From CAYPHJ01 sp964410485 (lineage in GTDB: Bacteria; Desulfobacterota; Binatia; UBA9968): DNA of 23,568 bases. Shown here one piece after another: positions 1-7,641 of this stretch; the stretch's first letter is position 1; each line of letters starts with the position of its first letter. The stretch covers positions 1 through 23,568 of the forward strand of contig CAYPHJ010000074.1 of the NCBI GenBank assembly GCA_964410485.1, in the 5' to 3' direction. Made by a program: the position numbers and the translations under genes. A model generated the notes under the pieces. That model made no database searches. It was given only the letters and a program-made list of their open reading frames with translations, and was not told where the DNA came from.

Positions 1-22
1 CGAACTTCGAACGTCGAACGTT
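1..22. repeat. 7-nt micro-tandem repeat
   Basis: Three consecutive units of about 7 nt (CGAACTT, CGAACGT, CGAACGTT) lie at the very edge of the window, just past the stop codon of the first CoA-transferase. The tract may continue outside the window. It belongs with three other short-period tracts of 7-9 nt in intergenic positions of this window. Confidence 0.6.
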
Positions 23-32
23 CTACTGCTGC

Positions 33-1247
33 TCAGACCAAAATCTCTTCATCGCGCCAGCGATCGATCGTGGATTTATCGTAGCCTAAGATCTCACCGA
101 GAATCTGCTCGCTATCCGAGCCGAATCGACTCGGGAGGCGCAGCGGCTCTTCAGTCATTCCTTTGAACAAGAATCCGCTCCGCGGAATTTCAAAGGGTCC
201 GATAAGCGATTCGGCGATCGCGCTGAAATAGTTGCGGTGTCTAAGCTGAACATCTCGCAAAAGGTCGGCGCCGGTCTGGACGACGCCGGCTGGCACACCC
301 GCCGACTGGAGTCTGAGCATTACCTCTTCTGCGCTTTGCGTGCATGTCCATTCGGCTACGATGCTATTGAGATCAGCGACATGCTTCAAGCGTGACCGCC
401 GGTCGGTAAAACGCGTATCAAGCAATAAATACTCGCGGCCGGCGACCTCACAAAAAGCCCGCCATTCTTCGTCGCTACGAACCGAGATCACGCACCAGCG
501 GTCTTCACCTTGGCAGCGAAAGCAACCGTGTGGCGCGGCGGTGGCATCGCTGTTGCCTCTGGGTTTTGGGTTACTCCCGTTTACCGCCGTTTCAAGATAG
601 GTTACTCCCAGCGTGTACGCCGTGCCTTCGATCTGCGCCAGGTCGATTGTTACACCCTTCCCCGATCGACGGCTATGCAGCAATGCGGCGACCACGAGCG
701 TCGGCGCCATGATGAAACCTAGATGGTCCGGATAAACTCCCTGGCTGCCAACGGGGCGATCCTGTTCTGGATGATTCCACAGATAGGTCATGCCGGAGAA
801 AGCGGTCAGATTGAAGCCCCAGGTCCCGTAGCTGCTTTTCGGCCCTGCCGAGCCAAACCCGGGCAATTTTACAATCACGATCCCGGGATTGATCTGTCTT
901 AACTGTCTATCACTAAGACCTAATTTATCCAGTACCTTAGGCCTGAAATTTTCTAGTACTACATCCGATTTTTTAGCGAGTTCTCGGACCACTCTCGCGC
1001 CGGTCGGATGCTTGAGATTAACTGTCAAAGACCGCACACCCAGGTTGCATTCGATAAATCGAGGGGCGGCATCGATGTCTTTGTGCTGCCCGTAATGTCG
1101 AAACGTATCGAGTCCGCCTTTGCGTGATTCAATTTTGATGACCTCAGCGCCATAACTTGCGAGCAACTTACCGGCATACGGACCGGCATAACCCGTGGTG
1201 AAAGCAAGGATGCGGACCCCGTCGAGAATGCGGTTAGCGCTAGTCAT
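33..1247 (-). CDS. CaiB/BaiF class III CoA-transferase (copy 1)
   Basis: This 404-residue protein has the full length and layout of class III CoA-transferases, which move CoA between a donor thioester and a free carboxylic acid in the cytoplasm. It opens with the typical core (LDGVRILAFTTGYAGPYAGK, then YGAEVIKIE at 32-40). It continues with SLTVNLKHPTGARVV (73-87), VVLENFRP (96-103) and GKGVTIDLAQIEG (197-209). The likely catalytic aspartate, which forms a mixed anhydride in the family, is Asp174 in YPDH. The ATG at 1245-1247 puts the N-terminus at the family's usual point. It is the last gene of the minus-strand cluster, 188 bp after a second CoA-transferase with a repeat pair between them. 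The acid substrate cannot be read from the sequence. Family assignment is firm. Confidence 0.93.
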   Translation of the reverse strand: MTSANRILDGVRILAFTTGYAGPYAGKLLASYGAEVIKIESRKGGLDTFRHYGQHKDIDAAPRFIECNLGVRSLTVNLKHPTGARVVRELAKKSDVVLENFRPKVLDKLGLSDRQLRQINPGIVIVKLPGFGSAGPKSSYGTWGFNLTAFSGMTYLWNHPEQDRPVGSQGVYPDHLGFIMAPTLVVAALLHSRRSGKGVTIDLAQIEGTAYTLGVTYLETAVNGSNPKPRGNSDATAAPHGCFRCQGEDRWCVISVRSDEEWRAFCEVAGREYLLLDTRFTDRRSRLKHVADLNSIVAEWTCTQSAEEVMLRLQSAGVPAGVVQTGADLLRDVQLRHRNYFSAIAESLIGPFEIPRSGFLFKGMTEEPLRLPSRFGSDSEQILGEILGYDKSTIDRWRDEEILV

Positions 1248-1325
1248 TGAGATACCGCGTCAGTACTTAGTTTGTCATCCTCGTGCAAACGGGAATCCAG
1301 TCTTTGTCTCTTCGCTTTCCTCTTC

Positions 1326-1434
1326 GCTCTCCCCTCACTCTAACTCTCTTCCCCAGACGGCGAGAGCCATGAATTTCTTCGCCGAAGCGCTTTCAGTTTC
1401 CCTCGCCCGCTGGGAGAGGGAAGGGTGAGGGTCT
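1326..1434. repeat. Inverted pair of CCCTCTCCC-type palindromic repeats
   Basis: Two arms of about 35 nt face each other across a short spacer: about 1326-1363 (core CCCTCACTCTAACTCTC) and about 1398-1434 (core GGGAGAGGGAAGGGTGAGGG). The right arm, reverse-complemented, matches the left one imperfectly. The same repeat family occurs as an inverted pair around the DUF559 gene at 15064-15508. Here the pair sits between the two CoA-transferases and encloses no gene, like an empty or minimal version of that arrangement. It can fold into a long hairpin downstream of the 1436-2638 gene. Confidence 0.75.
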
Positions 1435-1435
1435 G

Positions 1436-2638
1436 TTAAATCACCCCGTCGGCGGCAAGCGCTGCCAGATCTGATTCGTCCAACCCAAGCTCGCCAAACA
1501 CCACAGCATTGTGCTGTCCCAAGAGCGGCGCCGGCAATGGCCCCGCACGTTTTCCGTCCAGCATAAAAGGACTGCCTGCTTGAATAAGCGAGCCGATTAC
1601 AGGGTGACTAACGCTCCCGAAAAACCCGCGCTCCTGAATGTGCGGATCCTTCATAAAATCCGCTGGAGAATTAACCGGCAGGGCGGGAATACCGTTCTTC
1701 TGCATCAACTCGGCAAAGTCTTCCTTGAAAAAACGCGAAGTGAAGGAAGTCACTTGCGCATTGACATAATCCGCGTGTGCGCGTCGTGTGTTGCTGTTGA
1801 TCCACTTCGGGTCGTCGAGATCCGGCGCGTGGCCTTCCCAGACTTTCAGCAGCAACGGCCAGTGATTCTGCGTCACGAACAGAGCAACATAACCGTTCTT
1901 GCACTGGAAGAGATTGGCGGGAGCGTTGTGTTGGTGCTGGCTACCGGCGCGTTTCATGACGCGACCTTCGGCCGAATAGTTGAATGCCACATGCTCGTGC
2001 AGCGCCAGGCTTGCCTGCACCGACGCGTCGATGAAGGCTCCTGTGCCGCGCATTTCACGCTGCCACAGCGCCAGCATCACGCCATAGGCGGCAAACAAGC
2101 TTGCATAATAGTAGGCTTGCGTCTCGGGCGGATTGCACGGCACCAGCTTCGGATCGCCGCTAATATAGAGTAAACCGCCCATTGCGGTCCCAACGATATC
2201 GGCAGACTTGAAACCGGCATACGGTCCGTCTTGGCCGAAGCCTGTAAGTGAAACCAGAATCAGTTTCGGCTGCCGTTCGAGGAGAGTGCTGTAGCCCAGA
2301 TCGTACGCCTCGAGAAAGCCAGGCGAAAAAGTCTCCAGGACGATATCCGCGCGCGCGACGAGGTCGAGGAAAAGAGGCTTTCCGCCTGTTCTCGTAATGT
2401 CCAATGTTATGCTGCGTTTCCCTGCATTGAGATATTCGAACCGCAAGCTCCCTTCGCGGTGCATGTGGCCTCGCGCAAACGGAGGCTCGCTGCGTGCCGG
2501 ATCACCGCCCGGCGGCTCGACTTTAACAACGTCCATTCCCAGGTCGCGCAATAGCTTCCCGCAGAACGCACCCATGGATGAACTCAGGTCCAGCACACGG
2601 TAGCCCGGCAGGAGAGTTGCTGACTGATCAATGTCCAT
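1436..2638 (-). CDS. CaiB/BaiF class III CoA-transferase (copy 2)
   Basis: This is a 400-residue class III CoA-transferase starting at the ATG at 2636-2638 (MDIDQSATLLPGYRVLDLSS). A longer reading from TTG at 2689 adds 17 residues without family character, so I prefer the ATG, although no strong ribosome site precedes either. Family blocks include MGAFCGKLLRDLGMDVVKVE, SITLDIT, DIVLETFSPGFLE, LVSLTGFGQDGPYAGFKSAD and GTGAFIDASVQASL. The segment where copy 1 has its catalytic Asp (YPDH) reads ETQAYYYAS here, with no acidic residue at the aligned place. It may belong to a subgroup with altered chemistry. It lies between the acyl-CoA dehydrogenase and copy 1 on the same strand, which suggests work on a shared CoA-ester pathway. 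Overall similarity between the two copies is low, so this is not a recent duplication. Confidence 0.92.
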   Translation of the reverse strand: MDIDQSATLLPGYRVLDLSSSMGAFCGKLLRDLGMDVVKVEPPGGDPARSEPPFARGHMHREGSLRFEYLNAGKRSITLDITRTGGKPLFLDLVARADIVLETFSPGFLEAYDLGYSTLLERQPKLILVSLTGFGQDGPYAGFKSADIVGTAMGGLLYISGDPKLVPCNPPETQAYYYASLFAAYGVMLALWQREMRGTGAFIDASVQASLALHEHVAFNYSAEGRVMKRAGSQHQHNAPANLFQCKNGYVALFVTQNHWPLLLKVWEGHAPDLDDPKWINSNTRRAHADYVNAQVTSFTSRFFKEDFAELMQKNGIPALPVNSPADFMKDPHIQERGFFGSVSHPVIGSLIQAGSPFMLDGKRAGPLPAPLLGQHNAVVFGELGLDESDLAALAADGVI

Positions 2639-2690
2639 CGTTGGATGCTGAATGTTATTTATGGAGCACTCGTCACGCCGTATCGACAAT

Positions 2691-2767
2691 GGAGTGTTGG
2701 AGTACTGGAGTATAGGAGTATTGCATTTGGAAACATTACTCCATTACTCCACGACTCCAGCACTCCC
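2691..2767. repeat. Inverted 8-nt tandem repeats (GGAGTNNT units)
   Basis: The left arm (2691-2720) is about four 8-nt units: GGAGTGTT, GGAGTACT, GGAGTATA, GGAGTA. The right arm (2735-2767), read on the other strand, is four similar units: GGAGTGCT, GGAGTCGT, GGAGTAAT, GGAGTAAT. Together they form a long imperfect hairpin with a loop of about 14 nt. It fills the gap between the acyl-CoA dehydrogenase stop and copy 2 of the CoA-transferase, where it could act as an RNA hairpin in the operon transcript. Confidence 0.8.
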
Positions 2768-2775
2768 GTCTTTCC

Positions 2776-3939
2776 TCATCCTTTATGATTCTTGATGAGG
2801 TGCTGTGCCAGCCGCCAGCGGAGCACTTCCGGCGTGCCTTCAGTGATGCGAATGCTGCGCAGCTGGCGGTACCACCACTCCAATGGCAACTCGCGCATGA
2901 GCCCCAGACCACCGTGGACTTGTATCGAGCGGTCAACCACCCGGCTGGCCATCTCCGCGCACATAATCTTAGTCATGTAGGACAGATTTCGGACATCTTC
3001 GCCACGGTCGCTACGCCAGGCGCACTCGTACACCATCAAGCGGCAGCCATGCAGCTCCATCGCCGAGTCGGCAATCATAAACTGAATTGCCTGGCGATCC
3101 GCCAGTGGCCGACCAAACGTCGTGCGCACTTTGGAGTACTCGATCATCATGTCGAGCGCGCGCTGGGCAATGCCGACCGGACGTGCGCCATGGCCACGAA
3201 TTCGCCCTTCCTGAATCCACTTTTGCGCAATGGCAAAACCTTGACCTTCGCCGCCAATCACATTGGCCGCCGGGACGCGAGCGTTTTCAAACAAGATCTG
3301 CCCGGGCGTGTCTCCCATCATCGTGGGCCACAGCCGTTCCAGCGTCACGCCGGGCGCCTTCATATCGACAATGAAGCAGGTCACTCCTCCGCGCGCGCCC
3401 TTGACGGGATCGGTCACAGCGATGACTTGAGCGTAGTCGGCAGTTTTTGCTCCCGTGATAAAGCGCTTGGTCCCATTGAGGATGTAGTGATCGCCGTCTT
3501 TGACGGCGCGGGTTTTCATCCCGGCCGGGTCGCTGCCGGCGTCCGGTTCGGTCTGGGCAAAGCAGATCCTTTTTTCGCCGCGAATCACCGGGAGCAGGAA
3601 CCGTTCTTTCTGCTCGTCATTGCAATGAAACAAGACGGGTCTTACTTCAGGTCCAAAAATCGGAGCGTAACGAAATGGTATTGCGACCGTGCGCGCCACC
3701 TCTTCCATGATTACGCAACGGCTCATGAGGTCCAGGCCGGCGCCGCCGTACTCCTGGGGCACGTCCAGGAGCCAAAGGCCTATCGCTTTGGCTTTCTCCT
3801 GGAGCGGTTTGATATAGGCCTCGGGCATATCCTCGCCCTCAGGGCGACATTCCCGCTCTAATGGAATCAGCTCCTTATCGACAAATTTCCGAACTGTTTC
3901 TTTAAGTACTTGCAGCTCTTCGGGTAAGTTAAAGTCCAT
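2776..3939 (-). CDS. Acyl-CoA dehydrogenase
   Basis: This 387-residue FAD enzyme has the standard acyl-CoA dehydrogenase length and order: an alpha-helical N-domain (MDFNLPEELQVLKETVRKFV), the central signature CFAQTEPDAGSDPAG near 126-140, KRFITGA near 158-164, and the C-domain with RTTFGRPLADRQAIQFMIAD and QVHGGLGLMRE. The catalytic base at the family's medium-chain position is visible as Glu367 in RITEGTPEVLRW. It would introduce the alpha-beta double bond into an acyl-CoA and pass electrons to ETF; no ETF gene is in view. It starts at an ATG at 3937-3939. The upstream neighbour is a crotonase and the downstream neighbours are two CoA-transferases, all on one strand, so it probably desaturates the ester that the crotonase hydrates. 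Chain length or ring specificity cannot be told. Confidence 0.95.
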   Translation of the reverse strand: MDFNLPEELQVLKETVRKFVDKELIPLERECRPEGEDMPEAYIKPLQEKAKAIGLWLLDVPQEYGGAGLDLMSRCVIMEEVARTVAIPFRYAPIFGPEVRPVLFHCNDEQKERFLLPVIRGEKRICFAQTEPDAGSDPAGMKTRAVKDGDHYILNGTKRFITGAKTADYAQVIAVTDPVKGARGGVTCFIVDMKAPGVTLERLWPTMMGDTPGQILFENARVPAANVIGGEGQGFAIAQKWIQEGRIRGHGARPVGIAQRALDMMIEYSKVRTTFGRPLADRQAIQFMIADSAMELHGCRLMVYECAWRSDRGEDVRNLSYMTKIMCAEMASRVVDRSIQVHGGLGLMRELPLEWWYRQLRSIRITEGTPEVLRWRLAQHLIKNHKG

Positions 3940-3974
3940 TGTTTACACCGGGTCTACATTGAGAGTTTCACCCC

Positions 3975-4098
3975 AACTCTTTCCTCCTCCCCCCTCCCTC
4001 GTTACGGCCTTTGGCCTACTCGGGAAACCGGCCGCCCTGAGTAGCCGCGCGTCTGCGTGGCGTATCGTAAGGACGCGGTGAACGAGAAGGGTTGAGAA
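3975..4098. repeat. Dispersed GC-rich palindromic element, copy A
   Basis: An element of about 120 bp fills the gap after the crotonase stop codon. Its core is a hairpin with CTACTC at 4016-4021 and GAGTAG at 4039-4044 around a GC-rich loop, followed by GCGTCTGCGTGGCGTATCG (from 4048). A reverse-complement copy (B) lies at about 7470-7610 with the same hairpin and flanks. Relative to the gene that precedes it in transcription, the element has the same orientation in both places, directly after a stop codon. This fits a role at transcript 3' ends, as for REP/BIME sequences. Confidence 0.8.
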
Positions 4099-4100
4099 CC

Positions 4101-4934
4101 TTACGATGCCTGCCGTTTGTAGGCCCCCAAACCGGGCCGGTATTTCTTTTCATCAAGAAACTGCTTCATACCTTCTTCGCGGCCTCTTTCAGGATCGGTA
4201 GCGCGAAGCGCGACGCCCTTGGCGCCCATGTAATCTTCAGCCTGGTTGTAGTCCATATTGCGGCAATACTTGTACACTTCCTTTGCGGCTCTGAGGACCT
4301 GTGGGTTTTTCTCCATCAACTTGTTTGCCAGCTTGACGGTTTCGTCACGCAGTTTTTCTTTTGGCACCGCGTAGTTGACGAGCTTCATCTCGGCGGCTTT
4401 TTTGCCATCGAACGGGTCACCGGTCATGATATAGTACATTGCATCGCGATAGCACATCGCATCGGCCAACACGCGGCTGACCAAACCGCCCGGGAAAATG
4501 CCCCAGTTGATCTCGCTCAAGCCAAAGATGGCGTCTTCGGCGGCAATGGCAAAATCACAGGCAATGAGAGGCGTGAAGGCGCCGCCAAAACAGTAGCCGT
4601 TGACCATTGCGATTGTTGGTTTCGGATACGTAAAAAGCCGTCGCCAGCGCCACTCTTGGGAAGCCCAGCTCGCTTTACGTCTTTCGACCGGATTGTTATC
4701 CGTGCCGCGGAAATACTCGCGCAAATCTTGACCGGCGCACCAGCTTGGGCCGGCACCGGTGATCACGACGACTCGCGTGTCCTTGTCCACCTCGAGCTCC
4801 GTCAGCGCCTCGAGCATGTCGTAGTGCAGCTGCGGATTCATCGCGTTTCTCTTTTCGGGCCGGTTGAGAATGACCCAGGTGATCCCGTCTTCTTTTTCCA
4901 CCTTCACCGTCTTGTATTCTTTGACTTGTGCCAT
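4101..4934 (-). CDS. p-Hydroxycinnamoyl-CoA hydratase/lyase-like crotonase
   Basis: This 277-residue enoyl-CoA hydratase-fold protein runs co-linearly, as I recall the sequence, with the hydroxycinnamoyl-CoA hydratase/lyase (HCHL) of Pseudomonas: KTVKVEKEDGITWVILNRPEKRNAM, AGQDLREYF (68-75), KPTIAMVNGYCFGGAF, FGLSEINWGIFPG, GREEGMKQFLDEK. The catalytic glutamate is Glu141 (HCHL Glu143), Thr121 stands for Ser123, and Tyr74 matches Tyr75, which contacts the ring hydroxyl. The second ring-hydroxyl contact, Tyr239 in HCHL, is Gly237 here (DYMGAK). It therefore probably hydrates a related cinnamoyl- or cycloalkenoyl-type CoA ester, perhaps without cleaving it to an aldehyde. The ATG follows a strong ribosome site (AAGGAGG, 8-9 nt upstream). 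It is the first gene of the CoA-ester cluster. Confidence 0.9.
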   Translation of the reverse strand: MAQVKEYKTVKVEKEDGITWVILNRPEKRNAMNPQLHYDMLEALTELEVDKDTRVVVITGAGPSWCAGQDLREYFRGTDNNPVERRKASWASQEWRWRRLFTYPKPTIAMVNGYCFGGAFTPLIACDFAIAAEDAIFGLSEINWGIFPGGLVSRVLADAMCYRDAMYYIMTGDPFDGKKAAEMKLVNYAVPKEKLRDETVKLANKLMEKNPQVLRAAKEVYKYCRNMDYNQAEDYMGAKGVALRATDPERGREEGMKQFLDEKKYRPGLGAYKRQAS

Positions 4935-5139
4935 TGCGTTCCTCCTTCTTGTCCACTGAGCGTTGGTAACGCCTGCTACTTACTAAGGTTGCCCGGATTT
5001 AGCAACTCCGCGGAGGAAATACGGGCGCCTGCGGTACCAGACCAGGTAAGGCGCATCTGTTGCCGGAGCCACCCATGGGCGTTATTGTGATCCATACGCC
5101 AAAGATTGCTGTCGCTTTGATCCTACTTGTCCACTTTCG
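4935..5139. other. Divergent intergenic region, crotonase / PolX
   Basis: This 205-bp gap separates the minus-strand CoA cluster from the plus-strand PolX operon, so promoters for both must lie in or near it. Apart from the crotonase ribosome site (4937-4946 region) and a tiny CGTT-GGT-AACG hairpin near 4962-4972, I see no clear operator and no convincing sigma-70 pair. Confidence 0.4.
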
Positions 5140-6855
5140 ATGATGCACGATCGATTGTTCATTGCCGCCCGGCTACGGGAAATCGCCCGGCTGCTTGAAA
5201 TTAAAGGAGAGAACCCCTTCAAAGCTCGGGCGTTCGAGCGAGGGGCGAGAGCATTGCACGGGTTTGATGGCGATCTCGGCATGCTCGTTGAAAATCGTCG
5301 ACTCACCGATATTGCTGGCATTGGCCCGGGCTTGGCAGCAGCCATCGAAGAGCTCTACAGGACGGGCTCTAGCAGCGCACTGGAGCTGTTACGGGCAGAG
5401 TTGCCGCCGGGCGCTATGGAGCTCAGCAGAGTACCCGGACTCACGGTAAAGAAAATCGTCGCGCTCCAGAGCGCTCTGGCCATCGAAAATCTGCCGGACC
5501 TGAAGACCGCGTGCGCGCAAGGTCTGGTCAGAAACGTTAAAGGATTTGGCCCGAAAGCCGAAGCCAAGATTTTCCAAGCAATCGAGAAGCTGGAGACGAG
5601 CGGCGAGCGCGCCTTGCTGGATCATGTGCTCGAACAAGCCGAGCAACTCCTGAGATACCTTCAAAACTGCGCCCACGTAGTGCAAGCTGAGATCGCTGGC
5701 GCCGCGCGCCGACGCAAGGAAACCGTAAGGCGGATACAGGTTGTTGTGGCAAGCCATGAGCCGGCGATAGTTCTCGATTACTTTTGTCGTTTTCCCGAAA
5801 TCGTCGAAACGTTGGAAGTAAGCCCCGGGCATTGCGCCGCGCGGCTCGCCGGGGATCTGGAGATCGAGATCGACGTTGTTTTGCCGGTAGACTATGCCTC
5901 TACGCTTCATAACTTGACCGGTTCGGAAAAGCATCTGGCTCAGCTCGAAGAGATTGCCCGCGCAAGAAACGGAAGAACATCCATTGTTAAGCGAGCGGAT
6001 AAAAGCGTGTTGCCGATCAGACCACCGGACGAAAAAGACATTTACCGCCAACTCGGCATGCAGTACATCCCACCTGAGTTGCGCGAAGGCGAAGGAGAAG
6101 TCGAAGCAGCTTTATCCGGCGCCCTGCCGGCTCTGATCAGCACGGAGGATATCGAGGGGATGGTTCACTGCCATACTGTCTACTCGGACGGCAGCCACAC
6201 GGTCGAGCAAATGGCGCGCGCAGCTGAAGCCATGGGCATGAAATATCTGACTATTACGGATCACTCGCCCAGCGCTTTTTATGCGCGCGGCGTTAAAATA
6301 GACCGCTTGAAGCAACAGTGGGAGGAAATTGCGAGAGTGCAAGAAAAGGTAAAAATACGGCTGCTCAAGGGCACCGAATCCGACATTCTTCAAGACGGCT
6401 CTCTCGACTATCCCGACCCGATTCTGGAACAGTTCCAGATTATTATCGCCAGTATTCACCAGCGCGCCAAAATGGACGCGGATCAGATGACACGACGCAT
6501 CTTGACCGCGATGAACTCACCTTTTTTCAAGATTTGGGGCCATCCTCTGGGTAGACTGCTCCTTTCGCGAGCGCCTTTGGAGTGCCACATGGAACGGGTC
6601 CTCGACGCAATCGCCGCGGCATCGGCTGCAGTAGAGATTAACGGCGATCCACGCCGCCTCGACTTGGAACCCCGCTGGATCAGGGCCGCGCGCCAGCGCG
6701 GCATCAAGTTCATTGTCTCCACGGATGCTCATTCCGCTCAGGCGCTACAAAATTTGCGCTACGGAGTCTTCATGGCGAGGCGAGGCTGGTTGACGCGTGA
6801 AGACGTCCTGAATACTCTCAGTACAGACAAATTTCTGAAAACGGTACGGCCATGA
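5140..6855 (+). CDS. polX: PolX-family protein: degenerate polymerase, intact PHP nuclease
   Basis: At 571 residues this has the full length and domain order of bacterial PolX, a base-excision-repair polymerase/3'-5' exonuclease. It has an N-terminal helical 8-kDa domain (1-57), helix-hairpin-helix motifs (IAGIGPG at 58-64, VPGLTVKKI at 98-106, VKGFGPK at 133-139), the polymerase core (about 180-320) and a PHP domain (about 339-571). The polymerase site is broken. The usual GS..RGKE..GDID block reads GAARRRKETVRRIQ (187-200), so both metal-binding aspartates are Arg198 and Gln200, and the third is Glu243 or displaced to Asp245. The PHP ligands all remain: His343, His345, Asp350, His375, Glu413, His440, His468, Asp529, His531. 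I infer a DNA-binding nuclease or phosphatase without polymerase activity. It starts at tandem ATGs (5140/5143) with a weak ribosome site and overlaps the next gene by ATGA. Confidence 0.93.
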   Translation: MMHDRLFIAARLREIARLLEIKGENPFKARAFERGARALHGFDGDLGMLVENRRLTDIAGIGPGLAAAIEELYRTGSSSALELLRAELPPGAMELSRVPGLTVKKIVALQSALAIENLPDLKTACAQGLVRNVKGFGPKAEAKIFQAIEKLETSGERALLDHVLEQAEQLLRYLQNCAHVVQAEIAGAARRRKETVRRIQVVVASHEPAIVLDYFCRFPEIVETLEVSPGHCAARLAGDLEIEIDVVLPVDYASTLHNLTGSEKHLAQLEEIARARNGRTSIVKRADKSVLPIRPPDEKDIYRQLGMQYIPPELREGEGEVEAALSGALPALISTEDIEGMVHCHTVYSDGSHTVEQMARAAEAMGMKYLTITDHSPSAFYARGVKIDRLKQQWEEIARVQEKVKIRLLKGTESDILQDGSLDYPDPILEQFQIIIASIHQRAKMDADQMTRRILTAMNSPFFKIWGHPLGRLLLSRAPLECHMERVLDAIAAASAAVEINGDPRRLDLEPRWIRAARQRGIKFIVSTDAHSAQALQNLRYGVFMARRGWLTREDVLNTLSTDKFLKTVRP

Positions 6856-7550
6856 ACTGTGTGTTTCTTCTGTCACCGGCAAACTGTAACGGCGAGCGCG
6901 CTCGTTGGGTTCTCAAGACAAACGCTCGGTCGGATATGGCCACGCGCCTGCGCAGTATCAACGGCGTGCCATTGGGCGAGGTGTTTAGCTTCTTTAGCGC
7001 GCTTTATTTTCGCGGCAAGCTCGCATACGCGCGCGCGTTCGCCCGCCCTCCCGTTGGTGTTCAAGGTGTCTTGATCATCACACCCACGGCGGGACTGCTG
7101 CCTGACGATACCGCAATCCGTCTGTCGAGACTGCGCGGCTTCAGTCGCGTTCCGATTAGCAAAAACAACTCGCTGTACAGGCGATCGCTCGTTCGCGACG
7201 CAAGAAAGCTCCTTGCTCAGGTGGGTCCCGGCTGTGCGATCATTCTTCTCGGCAGTATTGCAAGCGACAAGTATATGGATATTCTAAAGCGAGTTGTTGG
7301 CGAACAGCTGCGGTTTCCGGCAGAGTTCGTCGGCCGCGGGGACATGAGCCGTGGCGCCTTGTTGCTGCGCTGTGTTCGTGAAGGGCGTCAATTGGAGTAC
7401 ATTTCCGCCGCGGGGCGCTTCGCCTCGTCCAGGAAGGGTCGCGGCCGAGGCTCTTTGACCGGCGGTAAAGCTGCAACCCCTCCTCTTTCCCCGGGTCCTT
7501 CGATACGCCGCGCAGACGCGGCTACTCAGGCCGGCCGGCTTCCCGAGTAG
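6852..7550 (+). CDS. Uncharacterised PolX-linked protein with repeat-encoded C-terminus
   Basis: The start codon overlaps the polX stop (ATGA, 6852-6855), so the two are translationally coupled. I recognise no named domain. The N-terminal two thirds look like a compact conserved protein: CVFLLSPANCNGERAR (3-18), GVPLGEVFSFFSALYFRGKLAYARAF (38-63), GVLIITPTAGL, CAIILLGSIASDKY, FPAEFVGRGDMSRGALLLRC. The alternating hydrophobic strands suggest a small alpha/beta fold. After about residue 190 the sequence becomes low-complexity. Roughly residues 207-232 (ending QAGRLPE) are read from the GC-rich repeat copy B, whose hairpin even supplies the TAG stop, so the native end has probably been replaced. 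Coupling to PolX suggests a DNA-repair or nucleic-acid role, but that is inference only. Confidence 0.75.
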   Translation: MNCVFLLSPANCNGERARWVLKTNARSDMATRLRSINGVPLGEVFSFFSALYFRGKLAYARAFARPPVGVQGVLIITPTAGLLPDDTAIRLSRLRGFSRVPISKNNSLYRRSLVRDARKLLAQVGPGCAIILLGSIASDKYMDILKRVVGEQLRFPAEFVGRGDMSRGALLLRCVREGRQLEYISAAGRFASSRKGRGRGSLTGGKAATPPLSPGPSIRRADAATQAGRLPE

Positions 7551-7610
7551 GCCCTGAGTCGCGTGCGTAGCGAGGGGCCGCGCGGGGGAGGATGAAGGAG
7601 GGGATACTTG
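7470..7610. repeat. Dispersed GC-rich palindromic element, copy B
   Basis: This is the reverse-complement relative of copy A (3975-4098). Its core hairpin has CTACTC at 7522-7527 and GAGTAG at 7545-7550, with the shared flank CGATACGCCGCGCAGACGCG (7501-7520). Its ends are rich in CCCCTCC and GGAGGGG. It overlaps the 3' end of the polX-linked gene and fills the gap before the small coiled-coil gene. The overlap recodes the upstream protein's tail, which indicates that the element inserted there. Confidence 0.8.
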
Positions 7611-7641
7611 AGTCAATAACGTTAATGCTTTTGGAGGAAGT

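Noticed and set aside
1511..2173. 220-codon plus-strand frame opposite CoA-transferase copy 2
   Set aside because: Antisense shadow; no motif and no ribosome site.
2785..3861. 358-codon open frame on the plus strand opposite the acyl-CoA dehydrogenase
   Set aside because: It mirrors the codon structure of the dehydrogenase; the minus-strand protein carries all family signatures.
4092..5090. 332-codon open frame on the plus strand opposite the crotonase
   Set aside because: It is antisense to a gene with clear crotonase motifs, and its translation has no domain character and unusual composition.
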